Shown here one piece after another: positions 1-9,559 of a DNA stretch of 64,000 nt. The notes beneath the pieces were generated by a model. The model saw only the letters and a list, made by a program, of their open reading frames with translations, searched no databases and was not told the DNA's origin. The stretch comes from an uncultured Leptolyngbyaceae cyanobacterium. GTDB lineage: Bacteria > Cyanobacteriota > Cyanobacteriia > Leptolyngbyales > Leptolyngbyaceae. Both the position numbers and the translations under genes were made by a program. Every line of letters starts with the position of its first letter. Position 1 is the first letter of the stretch. Location of the stretch: NCBI GenBank assembly GCA_938023035.1, contig CALIDI010000022.1, forward strand, positions 50,321 to 114,320, in the 5' to 3' direction.

Positions 1-106
1 GCAAGGGAACTGGATCGAAGCCCTCTTCCACAATGGGATCAGCATATCCCTAACAGGCATTTAAGAAAGGGGTAAGGGTAGCCAGACCAATGCCTCAGTC
101 TACTAA
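1..106 (-). repeat. Family B palindromic element, one end, cut by window edge
   Basis: Read on the minus strand this tract begins with TAGTAGACTGAGGCATTGG and continues into a CTGGCTACCC-type arm. That is the same end seen at about 40250 and 38493. The other end lies outside the window. It sits downstream of secG. Confidence 0.55.
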
Positions 107-223
107 GCCGGTTTAACAGCACCTTTGGATTACGCTCAGGAAGCTGAGCTAGTTTGCTAGGCAGGCTCTTTTCTGGAAAGCGCCGTAGGCCGATGCTACA
201 CAGACACGGGGTGATTTCTTTCT

Positions 224-457
224 CTAACCCGGTAGCCAGTTAGCGCTGAGCACTACCGCTAGGCCCATAAAGATGACGGTCAAAGCCCAAGTTACTCGAT
301 TGAGAGTAACTTCTGCACTTTTGGTACTGGTAAACAGTTGGGCTTGCCCGCCCAGCCCACCTAACCCATCACCCTTGGGGCTATGGAGTAGCACTAAGAT
401 AATCAACCCCAGGGCTGAAAATACCCAGATAATTTGCACAACACTCGTAACAGTCAT
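224..457 (-). CDS. secG: Preprotein translocase subunit SecG
   Basis: This is the small integral membrane partner of SecYE in the plasma/thylakoid Sec translocon, where it assists SecA-driven export. The 77-aa product has two hydrophobic segments (about residues 7-24 and 54-73). They are joined by the typical Gly-rich cytoplasmic loop (HSPKGDGLGGLGG), followed by a short polar TSTKSAEVTLNR stretch. Length and topology fit SecG. It starts at an ATG 23 bp after the gpmI stop on the same strand, so the two are probably cotranscribed, an arrangement I know from other cyanobacteria. A family B repeat end lies just downstream. Confidence 0.93.
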   Translation of the reverse strand: MTVTSVVQIIWVFSALGLIILVLLHSPKGDGLGGLGGQAQLFTSTKSAEVTLNRVTWALTVIFMGLAVVLSANWLPG

Positions 458-480
458 AACAGTACTCTCAGCAAGTAAAA

Positions 481-2079
481 TTAACGGCTTAACTTAACCG
501 GGGTGCGGTTGGGGCGCAGGTCTAACTCCGATGACACGATCATCGAGGTTCCAGTCATTTCGGGAGGTTGAGGCAGCTTCAAAATTTCTAGAATGGTGGG
601 TGCCACATCTGAGAGGCGTCCATCACTTCGCAGGGTCACTTCAGCCCCATGCCCTGGAATTTTTAAGCCCTCTCCCTCTATTAAAATAAAGGGAACAGGG
701 TTGGTTGTGTGAGCCGTCCAGGGGTTATGGTTTTCATCCCACATTAATTCAGCATTGCCATGGTCAGCAATGATAATAGCCGTGCCACCTGCTTGGGAGA
801 CAGCTTCTAACAACCGCCCCAGACAGCGATCAACGGTCTCAAGGGCATCTATGGTTGCTTCCATCTTACCTGTGTGCCCGACCATGTCAGGGTTGGCATA
901 GTTAATCACTACTAGGGAATAAACCCGCCGAGCGATCGCCGCGATCGCCCCATCAGTCACCGCTACCGCCGACATGGCTGGCTCTTTATCGTAGGTAGTC
1001 ACCTGAGGACTAGCAATCAGTTCGCGATCTTCCCCCTCAAAGGGGTCTTCCTTCCCACCGTTAAAGAAGTAAGTAACATGGGCATACTTCTCCGTTTCAG
1101 CCGTACGAAACTGCTTTAAGCCATGCTTCGCAATGACTTCACCCAAAATGTTATCTAGATTTTGGGGTTCAAAGGCTACTTCCACCAGAAAGCTGGGATC
1201 GTACTGAGTAAAGGTAACAAAGGCCAATGGTTGAATCAGCTCGCGCTCAAATCCAGAAAACTGAGGATCGACCAGTGCCTGGGTTAGTTGGCGTGCCCGG
1301 TCAGGCCGAAAGTTGAAGAACACTACGCCATCTCCTGACTTAATGGCTCCAGGAGCCACGCGGACAGGTAGGATAAACTCATCGTTAACCCCTGCTTTAT
1401 AGGAATCCGTCAACACGTCTAAAGCCGACTGGCCATTGCCTCCGCCGTCGGTCGTGATCACTCGATACGCTTTTTCAATCCGATCCCAACGGCGATCGCG
1501 ATCCATCGCGTAGTAACGCCCGCTCAGAGTGGCAATCCGCCCGACCCCAATCCGTTCAATATAAGCTTCAATCTGTTGAATAGACTCCTTTGCTGAGGTT
1601 GGAGGGGTATCTCGCCCATCCGTAATTGCGTGAATACAGACATCCGTCAGGCGTTGGTCCTTGGCCATTTCCAACAAACCCGCCAAGTGGGTCAGGTGAG
1701 AATGCACCCCTCCCTCTGAACAGAGGCCAATCAAATGCAAAGTTCCCCTACGCTGGTGAACCGTTTGCAAGGTTCTTACCAGGGCAGAGTTGCTCAACAA
1801 CGTCCCATCTTCAACCGCATCCGAAATTCGCACTAATTCCTGGGGCACAACCCGCCCGGCACCAATATTCAGATGCCCCACTTCAGAATTTCCCATTTGG
1901 CCATCGGGTAGCCCCACATGCTTACCCGATGCCTGAATCAACGTGTGGGGGTAAGTTGCCCAGAGACTATCAATCACTGGGGTATTCGCCGCCATAACCG
2001 CGTTGCCATCGGCTTCTTCGCGATAGCCCCAACCATCTAGGATGATCAGCACAACAGGTGATACTGGCGATTGCGCCAT
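481..2079 (-). CDS. gpmI: 2,3-bisphosphoglycerate-independent phosphoglycerate mutase
   Basis: Glycolysis/gluconeogenesis enzyme that interconverts 3- and 2-phosphoglycerate through a phosphoserine intermediate, with Mn2+ at the active site. The 532-aa protein has the N-terminal metal-site DGWG (Asp15), the nucleophile motif GNSEVGHLNIGAG (Ser65 as counted here), ITDGRDTPP, and the C-terminal ADHGNAE and HTTNPVP metal-binding motifs of the alkaline phosphatase superfamily. I start it at the ATG giving MAQSPVSPVVLIILDGWG. An in-frame upstream extension of 14 residues lacks family similarity. It is followed after 23 bp by secG. No truncation is seen. Confidence 0.96.
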   Translation of the reverse strand: MAQSPVSPVVLIILDGWGYREEADGNAVMAANTPVIDSLWATYPHTLIQASGKHVGLPDGQMGNSEVGHLNIGAGRVVPQELVRISDAVEDGTLLSNSALVRTLQTVHQRRGTLHLIGLCSEGGVHSHLTHLAGLLEMAKDQRLTDVCIHAITDGRDTPPTSAKESIQQIEAYIERIGVGRIATLSGRYYAMDRDRRWDRIEKAYRVITTDGGGNGQSALDVLTDSYKAGVNDEFILPVRVAPGAIKSGDGVVFFNFRPDRARQLTQALVDPQFSGFERELIQPLAFVTFTQYDPSFLVEVAFEPQNLDNILGEVIAKHGLKQFRTAETEKYAHVTYFFNGGKEDPFEGEDRELIASPQVTTYDKEPAMSAVAVTDGAIAAIARRVYSLVVINYANPDMVGHTGKMEATIDALETVDRCLGRLLEAVSQAGGTAIIIADHGNAELMWDENHNPWTAHTTNPVPFILIEGEGLKIPGHGAEVTLRSDGRLSDVAPTILEILKLPQPPEMTGTSMIVSSELDLRPNRTPVKLSR

Positions 2080-2516
2080 AGAGTTCACTCCACTTAACTG
2101 AACGGCGGACAAACTAAACAAATGCTTAAATTTCTGCGGAAATCATACCATCCTACTTTTCTCCTGCCATCCCATCAGGAATCCAAAGCCTTCCTCAGCT
2201 CAGAAGATCTTTATTCAATCACCGAGCGACGGCTAGGAGTTTACCTGGTTTCCGTTGTGGCATGATCCCATCACTTAATCACCGGCTCCAACAATGTTAA
2301 GTTTTGCCCACAATTCACTCCATGATTTAAGAAAACGATACGGTTGCCTACTCGCAAAAACACGGAATCAGGATGGCGATCTAGGCGATCTAGATGAATC
2401 GACTTCACTAATCTCGCGATAGGAGCAGAGCATCAAGCAGCTCAGCTTTACTATGCTAAGGGTATCCGGATTTTCAGGTGTTGATTAAGCGAATGGACGT
2501 TAGGTGGCTAACATTC

Positions 2517-2732
2517 ATGGCAACTGACCAGATAGACAAAATCTGGAATTACCTAGCCCAACCAACCAGATCTCTCAATTCCAGCCTCTGCCATGAGAAC
2601 TTACTCAAACGAATCGACCTGAGATTTTGGCGCGGCTAAACAGACGCAGAACGGCTGATTTGTCCCTGCTGCCAGGGCAGACTAAATGAGCGCGATCGCG
2701 CTTGGAAAGGTGGCTTTTTGACACCGAATTAG
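2517..2732 (+). pseudogene. Possible decayed small gene with a CPCC zinc-ribbon-like motif
   Basis: An ATG at 2517 opens a reading frame (MATDQIDKIWNYLAQPTRS...) that reaches an in-frame TAA at 2637. It then continues uninterrupted to a TAG at 2730 with TDAERLICPCCQGRLNER. The CPCCQGRLNERDRAWKGG part looks like a real metal-binding knuckle rather than random sequence. I do not recognise the family. It has no good ribosome binding site. The surrounding 2080-3160 stretch (over 1 kb) holds no other gene I can support, only a terminator-like hairpin at 3017. Confidence 0.3.
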
Positions 2733-3016
2733 TTGCCTTTCATCATCGAACCTTCCAAGTTTGTCACGTCAGCTTTTGTACATATTTTCAAAGAAAGTTG
2801 CTTATCTTAAGGTTTTGTAACATTGAGATAGGATAGTCTAGCTCATCCGATTTAACCAAGAAATGTGGCAGATATTGATTGAACCCTGTGTGCTGCCGGG
2901 TCACTGCTATCTAAAGTCGTCGCTGCTTTCACCGCCAGACACTGTGCAAACACCTGCTTACACACAGGCTGTGCCCCCATTAACGATCAACCCTTCAAAG
3001 CAATACTTCCAAGCAA

Positions 3017-3041
3017 TAAAAAAGCAGCCGAGCGGCTGCTG
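3017..3041 (-). terminator. Intrinsic terminator (minus strand)
   Basis: Read on the minus strand, a perfect 7-bp stem AGCAGCC / GGCTGCT with a 4-nt loop is followed directly by a run of six T. It would end transcripts of the DUF4870 gene about 310 bp upstream, after they pass through the family E repeat. Confidence 0.65.
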
Positions 3042-3160
3042 AAGTCAGTGCACGAGGTGTTAGCCATAGATTACGGGAAACCTCGGCAGGTTGCTGGGCT
3101 GTTGCAATTTTAGATACGTGCGAAATCATCCCCGAAGGTTGACTCAACATCCCGCTCTAG

Positions 3161-3332
3161 GAGGATGCTTTGAGAGCCGATCTCCGGATGGCCTTGCCAA
3201 CTCAAGTCGCGGCTATCCGGACAACACCCTGCCTTTGCAGGTAATGGAAGGATTTGGTGGGGTGCAGTCCGCATCGGCAGACCTAGATCCCATCGTCGCG
3301 GTTTTAACTGCTAGACACTCTTCAAACGCCCG
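3161..3332 (+). repeat. Family E MITE-like element, copy E1
   Basis: A 172-bp unit flanked on both sides by CTAG (3157-3160 and 3333-3336). Its ends are imperfect inverted repeats (GAGGATGCTTTGAGAG against CGGGCGTTTGAAGAG). The interior aligns along its length with the copies at 11985 and 42950, including the shared core GTCGCGGTTTTAACTGC. An 81-codon ORF runs through it on the plus strand, but the copies do not preserve it. Confidence 0.7.
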
Positions 3333-3351
3333 CTAGGATATTTGTGCAGTG

Positions 3352-3711
3352 TTATACCACGCGAAAGATAAATGAATAGCGAAAGGGCTCGTTCGGGGTG
3401 CTCAAGCAGTGGGCAACGGCCCAAATTGCTAATCCCCAATGAAACAGGAATAGAATTGGCCCCAAAATCCAGCCAGCTAACCCCAGGGTCAAAAAGCTTA
3501 AAACCCCAATGATCGCCCCATAAATCAAGACGTTGATGTGAAAGTTAATCGCCTCTTTGGCATTTGCTTTGACGACGGTATCTTCTGAGACCATTAACAG
3601 AGCTATCGGGATGCCAATCGAGAAAACAAGCGTGCTGATAAAGATTGAGGCATGACTCAGCACAGATAACAGCTTACGCTTATCGCTGTCGGTGCTGCCT
3701 GGTGTTTGCAT
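3352..3711 (-). CDS. DUF4870 (Tic20-like) membrane protein
   Basis: A 119-aa protein with three hydrophobic segments (about residues 22-42, 58-80 and 83-103) and the family hallmark NAKEAINFHIN before the second segment. DUF4870 proteins are small membrane proteins related to the Tic20 chloroplast translocon component; their role in cyanobacteria is not settled. The ATG has a fair ribosome binding site (GGAAG). It stands alone. Its 3' end is 16 bp from the CTAG flank of repeat E1, and a terminator lies at 3017. Confidence 0.85.
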   Translation of the reverse strand: MQTPGSTDSDKRKLLSVLSHASIFISTLVFSIGIPIALLMVSEDTVVKANAKEAINFHINVLIYGAIIGVLSFLTLGLAGWILGPILFLFHWGLAIWAVAHCLSTPNEPFRYSFIFRVV

Positions 3712-3805
3712 AAGTCTTCCTTACCGTTTTCCTTAACATGTCGTGCTTTTCCCTAGTATCTCGTATCTCTTCCCAAATGCGTTTGGCATTTCAGTCGAGA
3801 GATCC

Positions 3806-4795
3806 CTATCGGGGAGGACGGCAAACTTCACAGAGTTCTACAATTTTTGTTTGCAAGGTGATTAGCTCGTCTGCACTGCGCTTGAGGCTGGCATCTAGCT
3901 CTAACAAAATTGGCAGGGCTTGAAGTAAACCATCCAAGCTAACCTGGCTGACTTCTTGCTTAAGAAAATAGAGGCGTTTAGGGTTGCTCAATTCAGCGGC
4001 AGTGGCGATCGCCCGTTCATCCCGTTCTCCTGTTTCGAGTAGCAGCTTAACCCAAAGCCAGGTACGAAAACTCGTCACGAGACTGCGAGTCAGCACCAAA
4101 GCTGGTTCATTTTGTCGCAGTAAATCGGCGGCCAAGTCAAGGGCGATCGCAGTTTTGCCCTGACAGATGGCCTGGGCCAGTTGAATCGTGCTTTGGCTGG
4201 TAGTGGTAACGAGTTGGGCAACCGTGGCCTCATCAATTGCTTGCTTTTGCCCAGTGCTATAAAGCCGCAATTTTTCCAACTCGCTGTGTAATTGGCGGGT
4301 GTTGCCCCCTACCGCGATCGCCAATTGCTCGGCAGCAGTGGGAGTCAGATTCACCCCAACAGCCTGGGCCGCTTGCTGCACCTGCTTCAGTAAGTCCGTC
4401 GTTTTCCAGGGGGGAAGCAGCGCAAACTCACGGATTTCACCATACTTTTGTAACAGTTTGGTCGATTTTAGCCGCCCATCGGGTTTGCTTGCACTGGTCA
4501 GCAATAGAACAGAGGTTTCTGGGAGTTTGGGCAGCGTTTGCTCTAGCTCGGCTAGTAAAGCCTCCGAGCAGCGCTGCCCCAGAGTCGTTTCGCTAAGCCA
4601 CACCAGCCGTTTTCCAACTCCAAAAGGAGGCGTCATCACCTGATTTAGTGCCTGTTGCACTCCATCAGGCTGCTCTGGGGAGATTTTTTCGTAGTTAAAG
4701 CTTTCCCAATTGGGATCAACAGTTTGTTGGCGCAAGATTTTGACCGCCTGGGCGATCGCAAAGTCATCCTCACCCCAGTAGAAGTAAACGGCCAT
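3806..4795 (-). CDS. holA: DNA polymerase III subunit delta
   Basis: Clamp-loader subunit that opens the beta sliding clamp during replisome assembly. The 329-aa length is normal. The N-terminus MAVYFYWGEDDFAIAQAV is the typical delta start, followed by the AAA+-like fold without a working P-loop. The middle (TAAEQLAIAVGGNTRQLHSELEKL) and the C-terminal helical collar (QTKIVELCEVCR) match the family. It appears monocistronic, separated from the next gene on this strand by a GC-rich hairpin repeat. Confidence 0.92.
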   Translation of the reverse strand: MAVYFYWGEDDFAIAQAVKILRQQTVDPNWESFNYEKISPEQPDGVQQALNQVMTPPFGVGKRLVWLSETTLGQRCSEALLAELEQTLPKLPETSVLLLTSASKPDGRLKSTKLLQKYGEIREFALLPPWKTTDLLKQVQQAAQAVGVNLTPTAAEQLAIAVGGNTRQLHSELEKLRLYSTGQKQAIDEATVAQLVTTTSQSTIQLAQAICQGKTAIALDLAADLLRQNEPALVLTRSLVTSFRTWLWVKLLLETGERDERAIATAAELSNPKRLYFLKQEVSQVSLDGLLQALPILLELDASLKRSADELITLQTKIVELCEVCRPPR

Positions 4796-4830
4796 AAGTA
4801 GCTGGGCACACTTAAATTAAAGATACCTCT

Positions 4831-4887
4831 TGGAGGAAGGGAGTAGCATCCCCTGCCCGAGGGCGCAGCCCCCGCTCCTCCCTTCTG
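4831..4887. repeat. GC-rich palindromic repeat
   Basis: An imperfect hairpin with AAGGGAG / CTCCCTT arms and a GGGCGCAGCCCC core. A similar unit (GGGGGACTGCGCC ... GGGGGCTACCCTC) occurs at 37311-37366, and a fragment with the GGGGGCTGCGCC core at about 50070. The rest of 4796-5045 holds nothing else I can name. Confidence 0.45.
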
Positions 4888-5045
4888 ACAGTCAATTAGG
4901 ACTCTACTTACCTGAAAAATTCAAGATTTAGAGAGTCTGATTTAGAAGCGATTTTAGCCTCTGCACTGGCGTTTTCCCAGTTTGGCAGTGCAAAATCATT
5001 CATCAAGGGGCGTCTCTTCAGAGTGAAATTAAGGTATCTTGGGGA

Positions 5046-5288
5046 TCACTGCTCTCTGGCCAAAAAGCTCGGAGGCAGAAGCAGGTATCTGTTTGCCTGA
5101 CCAGGGAGTGCGCTTGCGGTAAGGTTCTCAATGGTAGACAGCAAGAGAGCGACTGAGGTTAATGGCCCTAGCAGATTCTGGTGCAAGCAATCCAGTTGTT
5201 CGAGCACAGCGCCATTGGCGGTTTGTCTAGATTGCCCCCAACCTGCTGGGTAACTGGAGCTAATTTCGTTAATAACGATACGAGGCAT
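5046..5288 (-). CDS. Hypothetical 80-aa protein (doubtful)
   Basis: An ATG-started frame (MPRIVINEISSSYPAGWG...) divergent from the 2H phosphoesterase gene. I do not recognise it. Composition is plausible for a protein (LLGPLTSVALLLSTIENLTASALPG) but no motif is visible. It could be a chance ORF in the upstream region of the neighbour. Listed only because it is divergently placed with its start 6 bp from a real gene. Confidence 0.22.
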   Translation of the reverse strand: MPRIVINEISSSYPAGWGQSRQTANGAVLEQLDCLHQNLLGPLTSVALLLSTIENLTASALPGQANRYLLLPPSFLAREQ

Positions 5289-5293
5289 TACTT

Positions 5294-6076
5294 TTGGACG
5301 AAGACTTTCAGACCTATCTCAATCGGGCGATGCACTTAATTTTGCCTGAGACCTGCCGCTCTCAGGTTCAACATATTCAGGAATCGCCAAAGTTTCGATT
5401 GGTGCCAGGCCAAGGGCTTCAAGCGGCTCCCTTTCCGGGTTATGCGATTATTACACCCCCGGCCATTGATGAAACAGAGAACCAATCTCTCTATTCTCTC
5501 TTAGAGCACTATCAGCAGCAGCTTGTGGAGGATTTGGGCGCTCAATTGTTTGCCTTGGTGCCACCAGAGAGTTTCCATTTAACGCTGGCCGATTTGATCT
5601 GGGATAGTCGCTATCGCGACGCACTCCAAAACCCTGGTTATGAAAATCAACTCCGCCAGCAGATTGCTACGATTTTTGACCAAACGGCCTGGTTAAACGA
5701 GGGTGCACCTATTCGTTTTCAGGCCATTGGTTTTTTTATCATGACGCGGGCGATCGCCCTATGCCTAGTGCCCACGGATGAGGCAGCCTACGATCGAGTA
5801 CTCAAGTTTCGCCGGGCCATTTATCAAAACCGCGAACTGATTGGGCTTGGCATTGAGCAACAGTACTACTTTACCCCCCACATTACCCTGGGTTACTTTG
5901 GTGATGTGCCTCCGCCCGAAGCATTACAGCAGTGTTGCGAAAGTCTTGTGACGTTAAACCAGCGCTGGCTCGAAGGCAAACAGCAAGATTTTTGGGTCAA
6001 GCAAGCAGAACTGCGTAAATTCGACGATATGACGCACTATTACCGCGAAGCCAACTGGGCCAGGTTCACTTTCTAG
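5294..6076 (+). CDS. 2H phosphoesterase-like (2'-5' RNA ligase/DUF1868-like) protein
   Basis: A 260-aa protein with two H-x-T motifs: FHLTLAD (His95, Thr97) and PHITLGY (His196, Thr198), about 100 residues apart. These are the catalytic pairs of the 2H superfamily (RNA ligase-like and cyclic phosphodiesterases). The substrate cannot be told from sequence. The first possible start is TTG at 5294; an ATG at 5330 (MHLILPETC) is the alternative. A partial family E repeat begins directly after the stop. Confidence 0.75.
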   Translation: MDEDFQTYLNRAMHLILPETCRSQVQHIQESPKFRLVPGQGLQAAPFPGYAIITPPAIDETENQSLYSLLEHYQQQLVEDLGAQLFALVPPESFHLTLADLIWDSRYRDALQNPGYENQLRQQIATIFDQTAWLNEGAPIRFQAIGFFIMTRAIALCLVPTDEAAYDRVLKFRRAIYQNRELIGLGIEQQYYFTPHITLGYFGDVPPPEALQQCCESLVTLNQRWLEGKQQDFWVKQAELRKFDDMTHYYREANWARFTF

Positions 6077-6077
6077 G

Positions 6078-6143
6078 CGGCCATTCCTCTGAAGCAGAAT
6101 TGACCCATGTTGTTGTAACTGCCAGACACCGTTCAAATGCCCT
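6078..6143 (+). repeat. Family E element, partial copy E4 (right end)
   Basis: GTTGTAACTGCCAGACACCG and TTCAAATGCCCT match the right-hand 40 bp of family E, followed by CTAA (a YTAR flank) at 6144. The left part is eroded or missing. It begins 2 bp after the 2H gene stop. Confidence 0.5.
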
Positions 6144-6232
6144 CTAAGCTGGGTTTTGTCCTCAGCCTTTTGACCGATTTTTGAGCATAGCATTCCCAAG
6201 AACGATCGCAGCTATTCTTCACGGGGTTGCAC

Positions 6233-7726
6233 TCAGCTACCCAGATTACTTTGGCGAGATGCCATCCGTGCTTTACCGGCAGCGGCCCATTCCTGCAAGA
6301 ACTGGATCTGGGCTTGGGCCGTGCGAGCTAGGGGCACGATTTGACTGGCCGCTTCAAGAATGTCATCAGTCATAAAATCTCGATTTTGGCTAAACCCAAT
6401 GTGCATAGCTTCAATGATAGTCTGCTCAATTTCAGCCCCAGAGAAATCGGGCGTTTCGTAGGCAAGCCGATCTAAATCGTATTGTTTTAGGGCAGAGGGT
6501 CGCAGGCGGGCCAAGTGTACTTCAAAAATCGCTCGCCGTTCGGCCTGACTGGGCAAACCCACAAAAAAGATTTCGTCAAAGCGCCCCTTTCGCAGCATTT
6601 CAGGAGGGAGGGTCTGGATATTATTGGCAGTTGCGACGACAAATACGGGAGAGGTTTTCTCTGCTAACCAGGTAATGAAGGTGCCAAAAACCCGGCTTGT
6701 AGTCCCCGCATCTCCCCTACCATCAACGCCAGAGAAGGCTTTGTCAATTTCATCGATCCATAAAACGCAGGGGGCTAGAGCTTCCGCCAATTGGATCATC
6801 TGGCGAGTGCGCGATTCTGACTCGCCCACCAAACCAGCGAATAAGCGGCCTACATCTAAACGCAGCAGGGGGAGGTGCCAGTGGTGGGCGATCGCCTTAG
6901 CTGTGAGAGATTTTCCCGTTCCCTGAATGCCAACTAACAACAACCCACGGGGATGGGGTAAACCATACTGCCGAGCTTTTTCAGAAAAAGCCCCACCCCG
7001 GCGTAAGAGCCAATCCTTGAGATTATCCAACCCGCCAATATCAGAGATATTCGCCGTTGTTGGGTAAAAGTCGAGGATCTGAGTTTGGCGAATGGTTTGA
7101 CGCTTTTCTTCCAAAATCAGGTCAATATCTTCAGAGCGGAGCTCACCGTGGGTGGCGATCGCCCGCGCCAGCACTCGGCGAATTCGCTCAATTGATAAAC
7201 CCTGGCAAGACCGAACTAACTCGTCGAGGAGGCGACCATCCAGGGTTTGCCCTAGAGCCGTGAGCAGACGCTCGATCTCCGATCGAATCTCGGTTGCATT
7301 GGGCAGTGGAAAATCGAGAATTGTCAAGACTTCGCCCAACTCATCGGGAATCGTGACCTGAGGAGAGAGAATGACAATATTCTTGGGCTGGGACTTGAGC
7401 GAGCGAGCCAGATTGCGCAGCTTGCGTGAGATCGAAATGTCATCTAGAAATCGGTGGAAATCGCGCAGGACAAAAATCGCAGGCGCACTGGCGGGTAATT
7501 TGTCTAAAAATTCCAGAGCTTGCAGCGGGTTTCGTTTACCAAACCCTGCATCGTTTAGGTTGCCCTGGTAGCCATCGACAAAATCCCAAGTGTAAACAGC
7601 ACGATTGCCCTGATGCTTTGCTGAACAGGCGATCGCGGCTTCTAAACGCTCCTCCTCCAACGTAGGCACATAAATCAGCGGATAACGTGCCCGCAGCAAT
7701 AATTCAAACTCTTCACTAAAAGCCAT
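6233..7726 (-). CDS. ycf46: AAA+ ATPase, Ycf46 family
   Basis: A 497-aa protein of the Ycf46 family, conserved in cyanobacteria and some algal plastids. The N-terminal half (residues 1-200) is a P-loop-like domain lacking Walker A. The C-terminal AAA+ domain has Walker A GIQGTGKS (266-273), Walker B VLWIDEID (321-328), the arginine-finger region and a sensor 2 helix. Reports link Ycf46 to photosynthesis and CO2-uptake regulation in Synechocystis; I know this only in general terms. It lies alone, with 760 bp of non-coding DNA upstream. Confidence 0.9.
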   Translation of the reverse strand: MAFSEEFELLLRARYPLIYVPTLEEERLEAAIACSAKHQGNRAVYTWDFVDGYQGNLNDAGFGKRNPLQALEFLDKLPASAPAIFVLRDFHRFLDDISISRKLRNLARSLKSQPKNIVILSPQVTIPDELGEVLTILDFPLPNATEIRSEIERLLTALGQTLDGRLLDELVRSCQGLSIERIRRVLARAIATHGELRSEDIDLILEEKRQTIRQTQILDFYPTTANISDIGGLDNLKDWLLRRGGAFSEKARQYGLPHPRGLLLVGIQGTGKSLTAKAIAHHWHLPLLRLDVGRLFAGLVGESESRTRQMIQLAEALAPCVLWIDEIDKAFSGVDGRGDAGTTSRVFGTFITWLAEKTSPVFVVATANNIQTLPPEMLRKGRFDEIFFVGLPSQAERRAIFEVHLARLRPSALKQYDLDRLAYETPDFSGAEIEQTIIEAMHIGFSQNRDFMTDDILEAASQIVPLARTAQAQIQFLQEWAAAGKARMASRQSNLGS

Positions 7727-8488
7727 AACAGCCGCCGTCGTCAGATTGAGATCTCCTATCCAGCCGCAATTACAGTCTCATACCAGTCTAAACAAAGAAC
7801 GCGGCAGATACCCGACTGAACCCCTTGCGTTGCAGAGCTTTAGCAAGCCAAAATCGCAAACCGTTCGACCCGTTCACCACACGTCCAAAATCTAAAATGG
7901 TATTAGCTGCAATCACAACAGCCTTCTTCAAAGAGCATAGCCCGCTTTGGTGGCTCAGAGATCGGTAGGCCCATCATGGAGTCACGGAATCTCAAGGGTT
8001 AAAGATCGTTATTTCGCAGCGCGATCGCAAACACAAACCCTCTCAAACAGACCAATCGATTCGCATCCTTTTGGGATTTTCTTCAAAAACAGCAAAAGGG
8101 TCAGATTTTCTGACCCAAGAGAAACAGTGAACATGGTGAACACAAGTGAAAGGAAAAACTGGAATAGCTTGGCAACACTGGCGAGATTTGACAGCGATCC
8201 TGGCAATTCAGTAACCTCAGCCCTCAAAAGCTCAGAAATGCTTGCTCTTTCTAGATTTGAGATCAGTAGATTTGAGATCAATAAAGTGGGAATTGTCGAG
8301 AACAGGCTACTCCCATCAGAAGACTGCCCCACGCCATCACCTTTCCCGTCCAATCACCCAAATCTCAACAGAGCCAACGTTCTTCTCTTTAACGAACCAA
8401 CGCCACGCTTTTTCTGACCAAAATCCTCTTTGAAACCTGCCACCCTCTCAGGGAGGAAACTCCTATTCCGAGCCAAGACAAGGCTTTG
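7727..8488. other. Intergenic stretch without a supported gene
   Basis: Long overlapping frames on both strands (7947-8417 plus, 8009-8353 minus) show no family signal. A short tandem repeat occurs near 8252-8282 (AGATTTGAGATCA twice). The tract lies between the ends of sigF transcription and the start of ycf46, so the ycf46 promoter is expected near 7727-7900. Confidence 0.4.
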
Positions 8489-9274
8489 CTAGGGTTCTGT
8501 CTGCAAGACCTGAGGCTGCAACATCAACACCATTTGTTGAATACCTCGATGAATTCGGCGGGTCACAGTCATTGGACTAACCCCGATTCTTTCAGCAACT
8601 TCTTTGCGCGATAGGTCATTGATAAAAACATACTCAATCGCTTGCCGAGTCTTGTCTTCCAACTGGCTCATCGCCCGCTGGAGTTGTTGGCGATCTTCTT
8701 CTAGAGATTGCAACATTTGGTAGTGGGTGTCTGGCAGTGTATCGCCCAGGGTCATTGTCGAATCGACCTGATGGCAGACCGTTGCATCCAGGCTGAGGGG
8801 CACACGATTACGGGTGGCTAACTTGCACTCACGCCACTCGTTGAGAGAAACACCAAGCTGGGCGGCAATTTCAGCATCGCTAGGTTGACGGCCATGGCTA
8901 GCAACCAGGGCTTCGCGCACTTTTTGCCCTTCTTTGTTGAGTTGTTGCCAACGCCGGGGAATCTTAACAGTGCCACTGCGATCGCGGAGAAAATGCAGCA
9001 TCTCACCCCGAATATAGGGCACTGCAAAAGAGCTAAAGGCACAGCCCTGAGTTGGGTTAAACCGTTCAATCGCCCGAATCAACCCTAGGTAGCCAATTTG
9101 CTCTAAATCTTCATAGGGTTCAGAGCACTGGTGGCTAATCCGGTGGGCGATCTTGCGAACCAAGCCAGCATTCATCTGCACCAGTCGATTGCGTAGCTGC
9201 ACAGTCGGTTGCTTGTGGTAAGCCACCAGCAAATCCATACACCGCGAATGAGAAGAGGTTTGAGTCGCCAACAT
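8489..9274 (-). CDS. sigF: RNA polymerase sigma factor, SigF-like group 3
   Basis: A 261-aa sigma-70 family factor. Region 2 is clear (YEDLEQIGYLGLIRAIERF, then FSSFAVPYIRGEMLHFLRD), as are region 3 and a region 4 helix-turn-helix (SRKEVAERIGVSPMTVTRRI). There is no region 1. Length and sequence fit the cyanobacterial SigF/SigB-sporulation-like group, which in Synechocystis controls pilus and motility genes. I start at ATG 9274, which has AAAGGTGA about 10 nt upstream; an in-frame GTG lies at 9286. It is divergent from prfB with about 285 bp between. Confidence 0.88.
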   Translation of the reverse strand: MLATQTSSHSRCMDLLVAYHKQPTVQLRNRLVQMNAGLVRKIAHRISHQCSEPYEDLEQIGYLGLIRAIERFNPTQGCAFSSFAVPYIRGEMLHFLRDRSGTVKIPRRWQQLNKEGQKVREALVASHGRQPSDAEIAAQLGVSLNEWRECKLATRNRVPLSLDATVCHQVDSTMTLGDTLPDTHYQMLQSLEEDRQQLQRAMSQLEDKTRQAIEYVFINDLSRKEVAERIGVSPMTVTRRIHRGIQQMVLMLQPQVLQTEP

Positions 9275-9559
9275 CTTGCAAGTCACCTTTCACTTCAGAG
9301 TTGAACTCATTCTCTAAATCCGGAGAGAGAGAAACCATCGTCAATCTACGGACTGCTGAAACAGCCGACTCAGGCACTTCGGCAGAAATACGGAAATACA
9401 TGCTCCAATGAATCGGGCAAGCCTCAAACCCTGTGGGCTTTTGCCAAGTTTCTGGCTGGCCTGACCCTGCAACCGGCCAGGCCAATTCTTAATAAAACCA
9501 GCCAGTTCTTTCGTTAAAATTGATGAAACATATTTCTAGTCATTGTTGGACGATTCGTT

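Noticed and set aside
3091..3336. 81-codon plus-strand frame through repeat E1, and the 79-codon minus-strand frame at 11884-12123 through E2
   Set aside because: Translations of the two copies resemble each other because the DNA is a repeat. Copy E3 and the solo fragments have stops or shifts in both readings, so coding is unlikely.
7947..8417. 156-codon plus-strand frame and 114-codon minus-strand frame in the gap before sigF
   Set aside because: The two overlap each other, neither shows a domain, and no ribosome site stands out. I treat the tract as intergenic.
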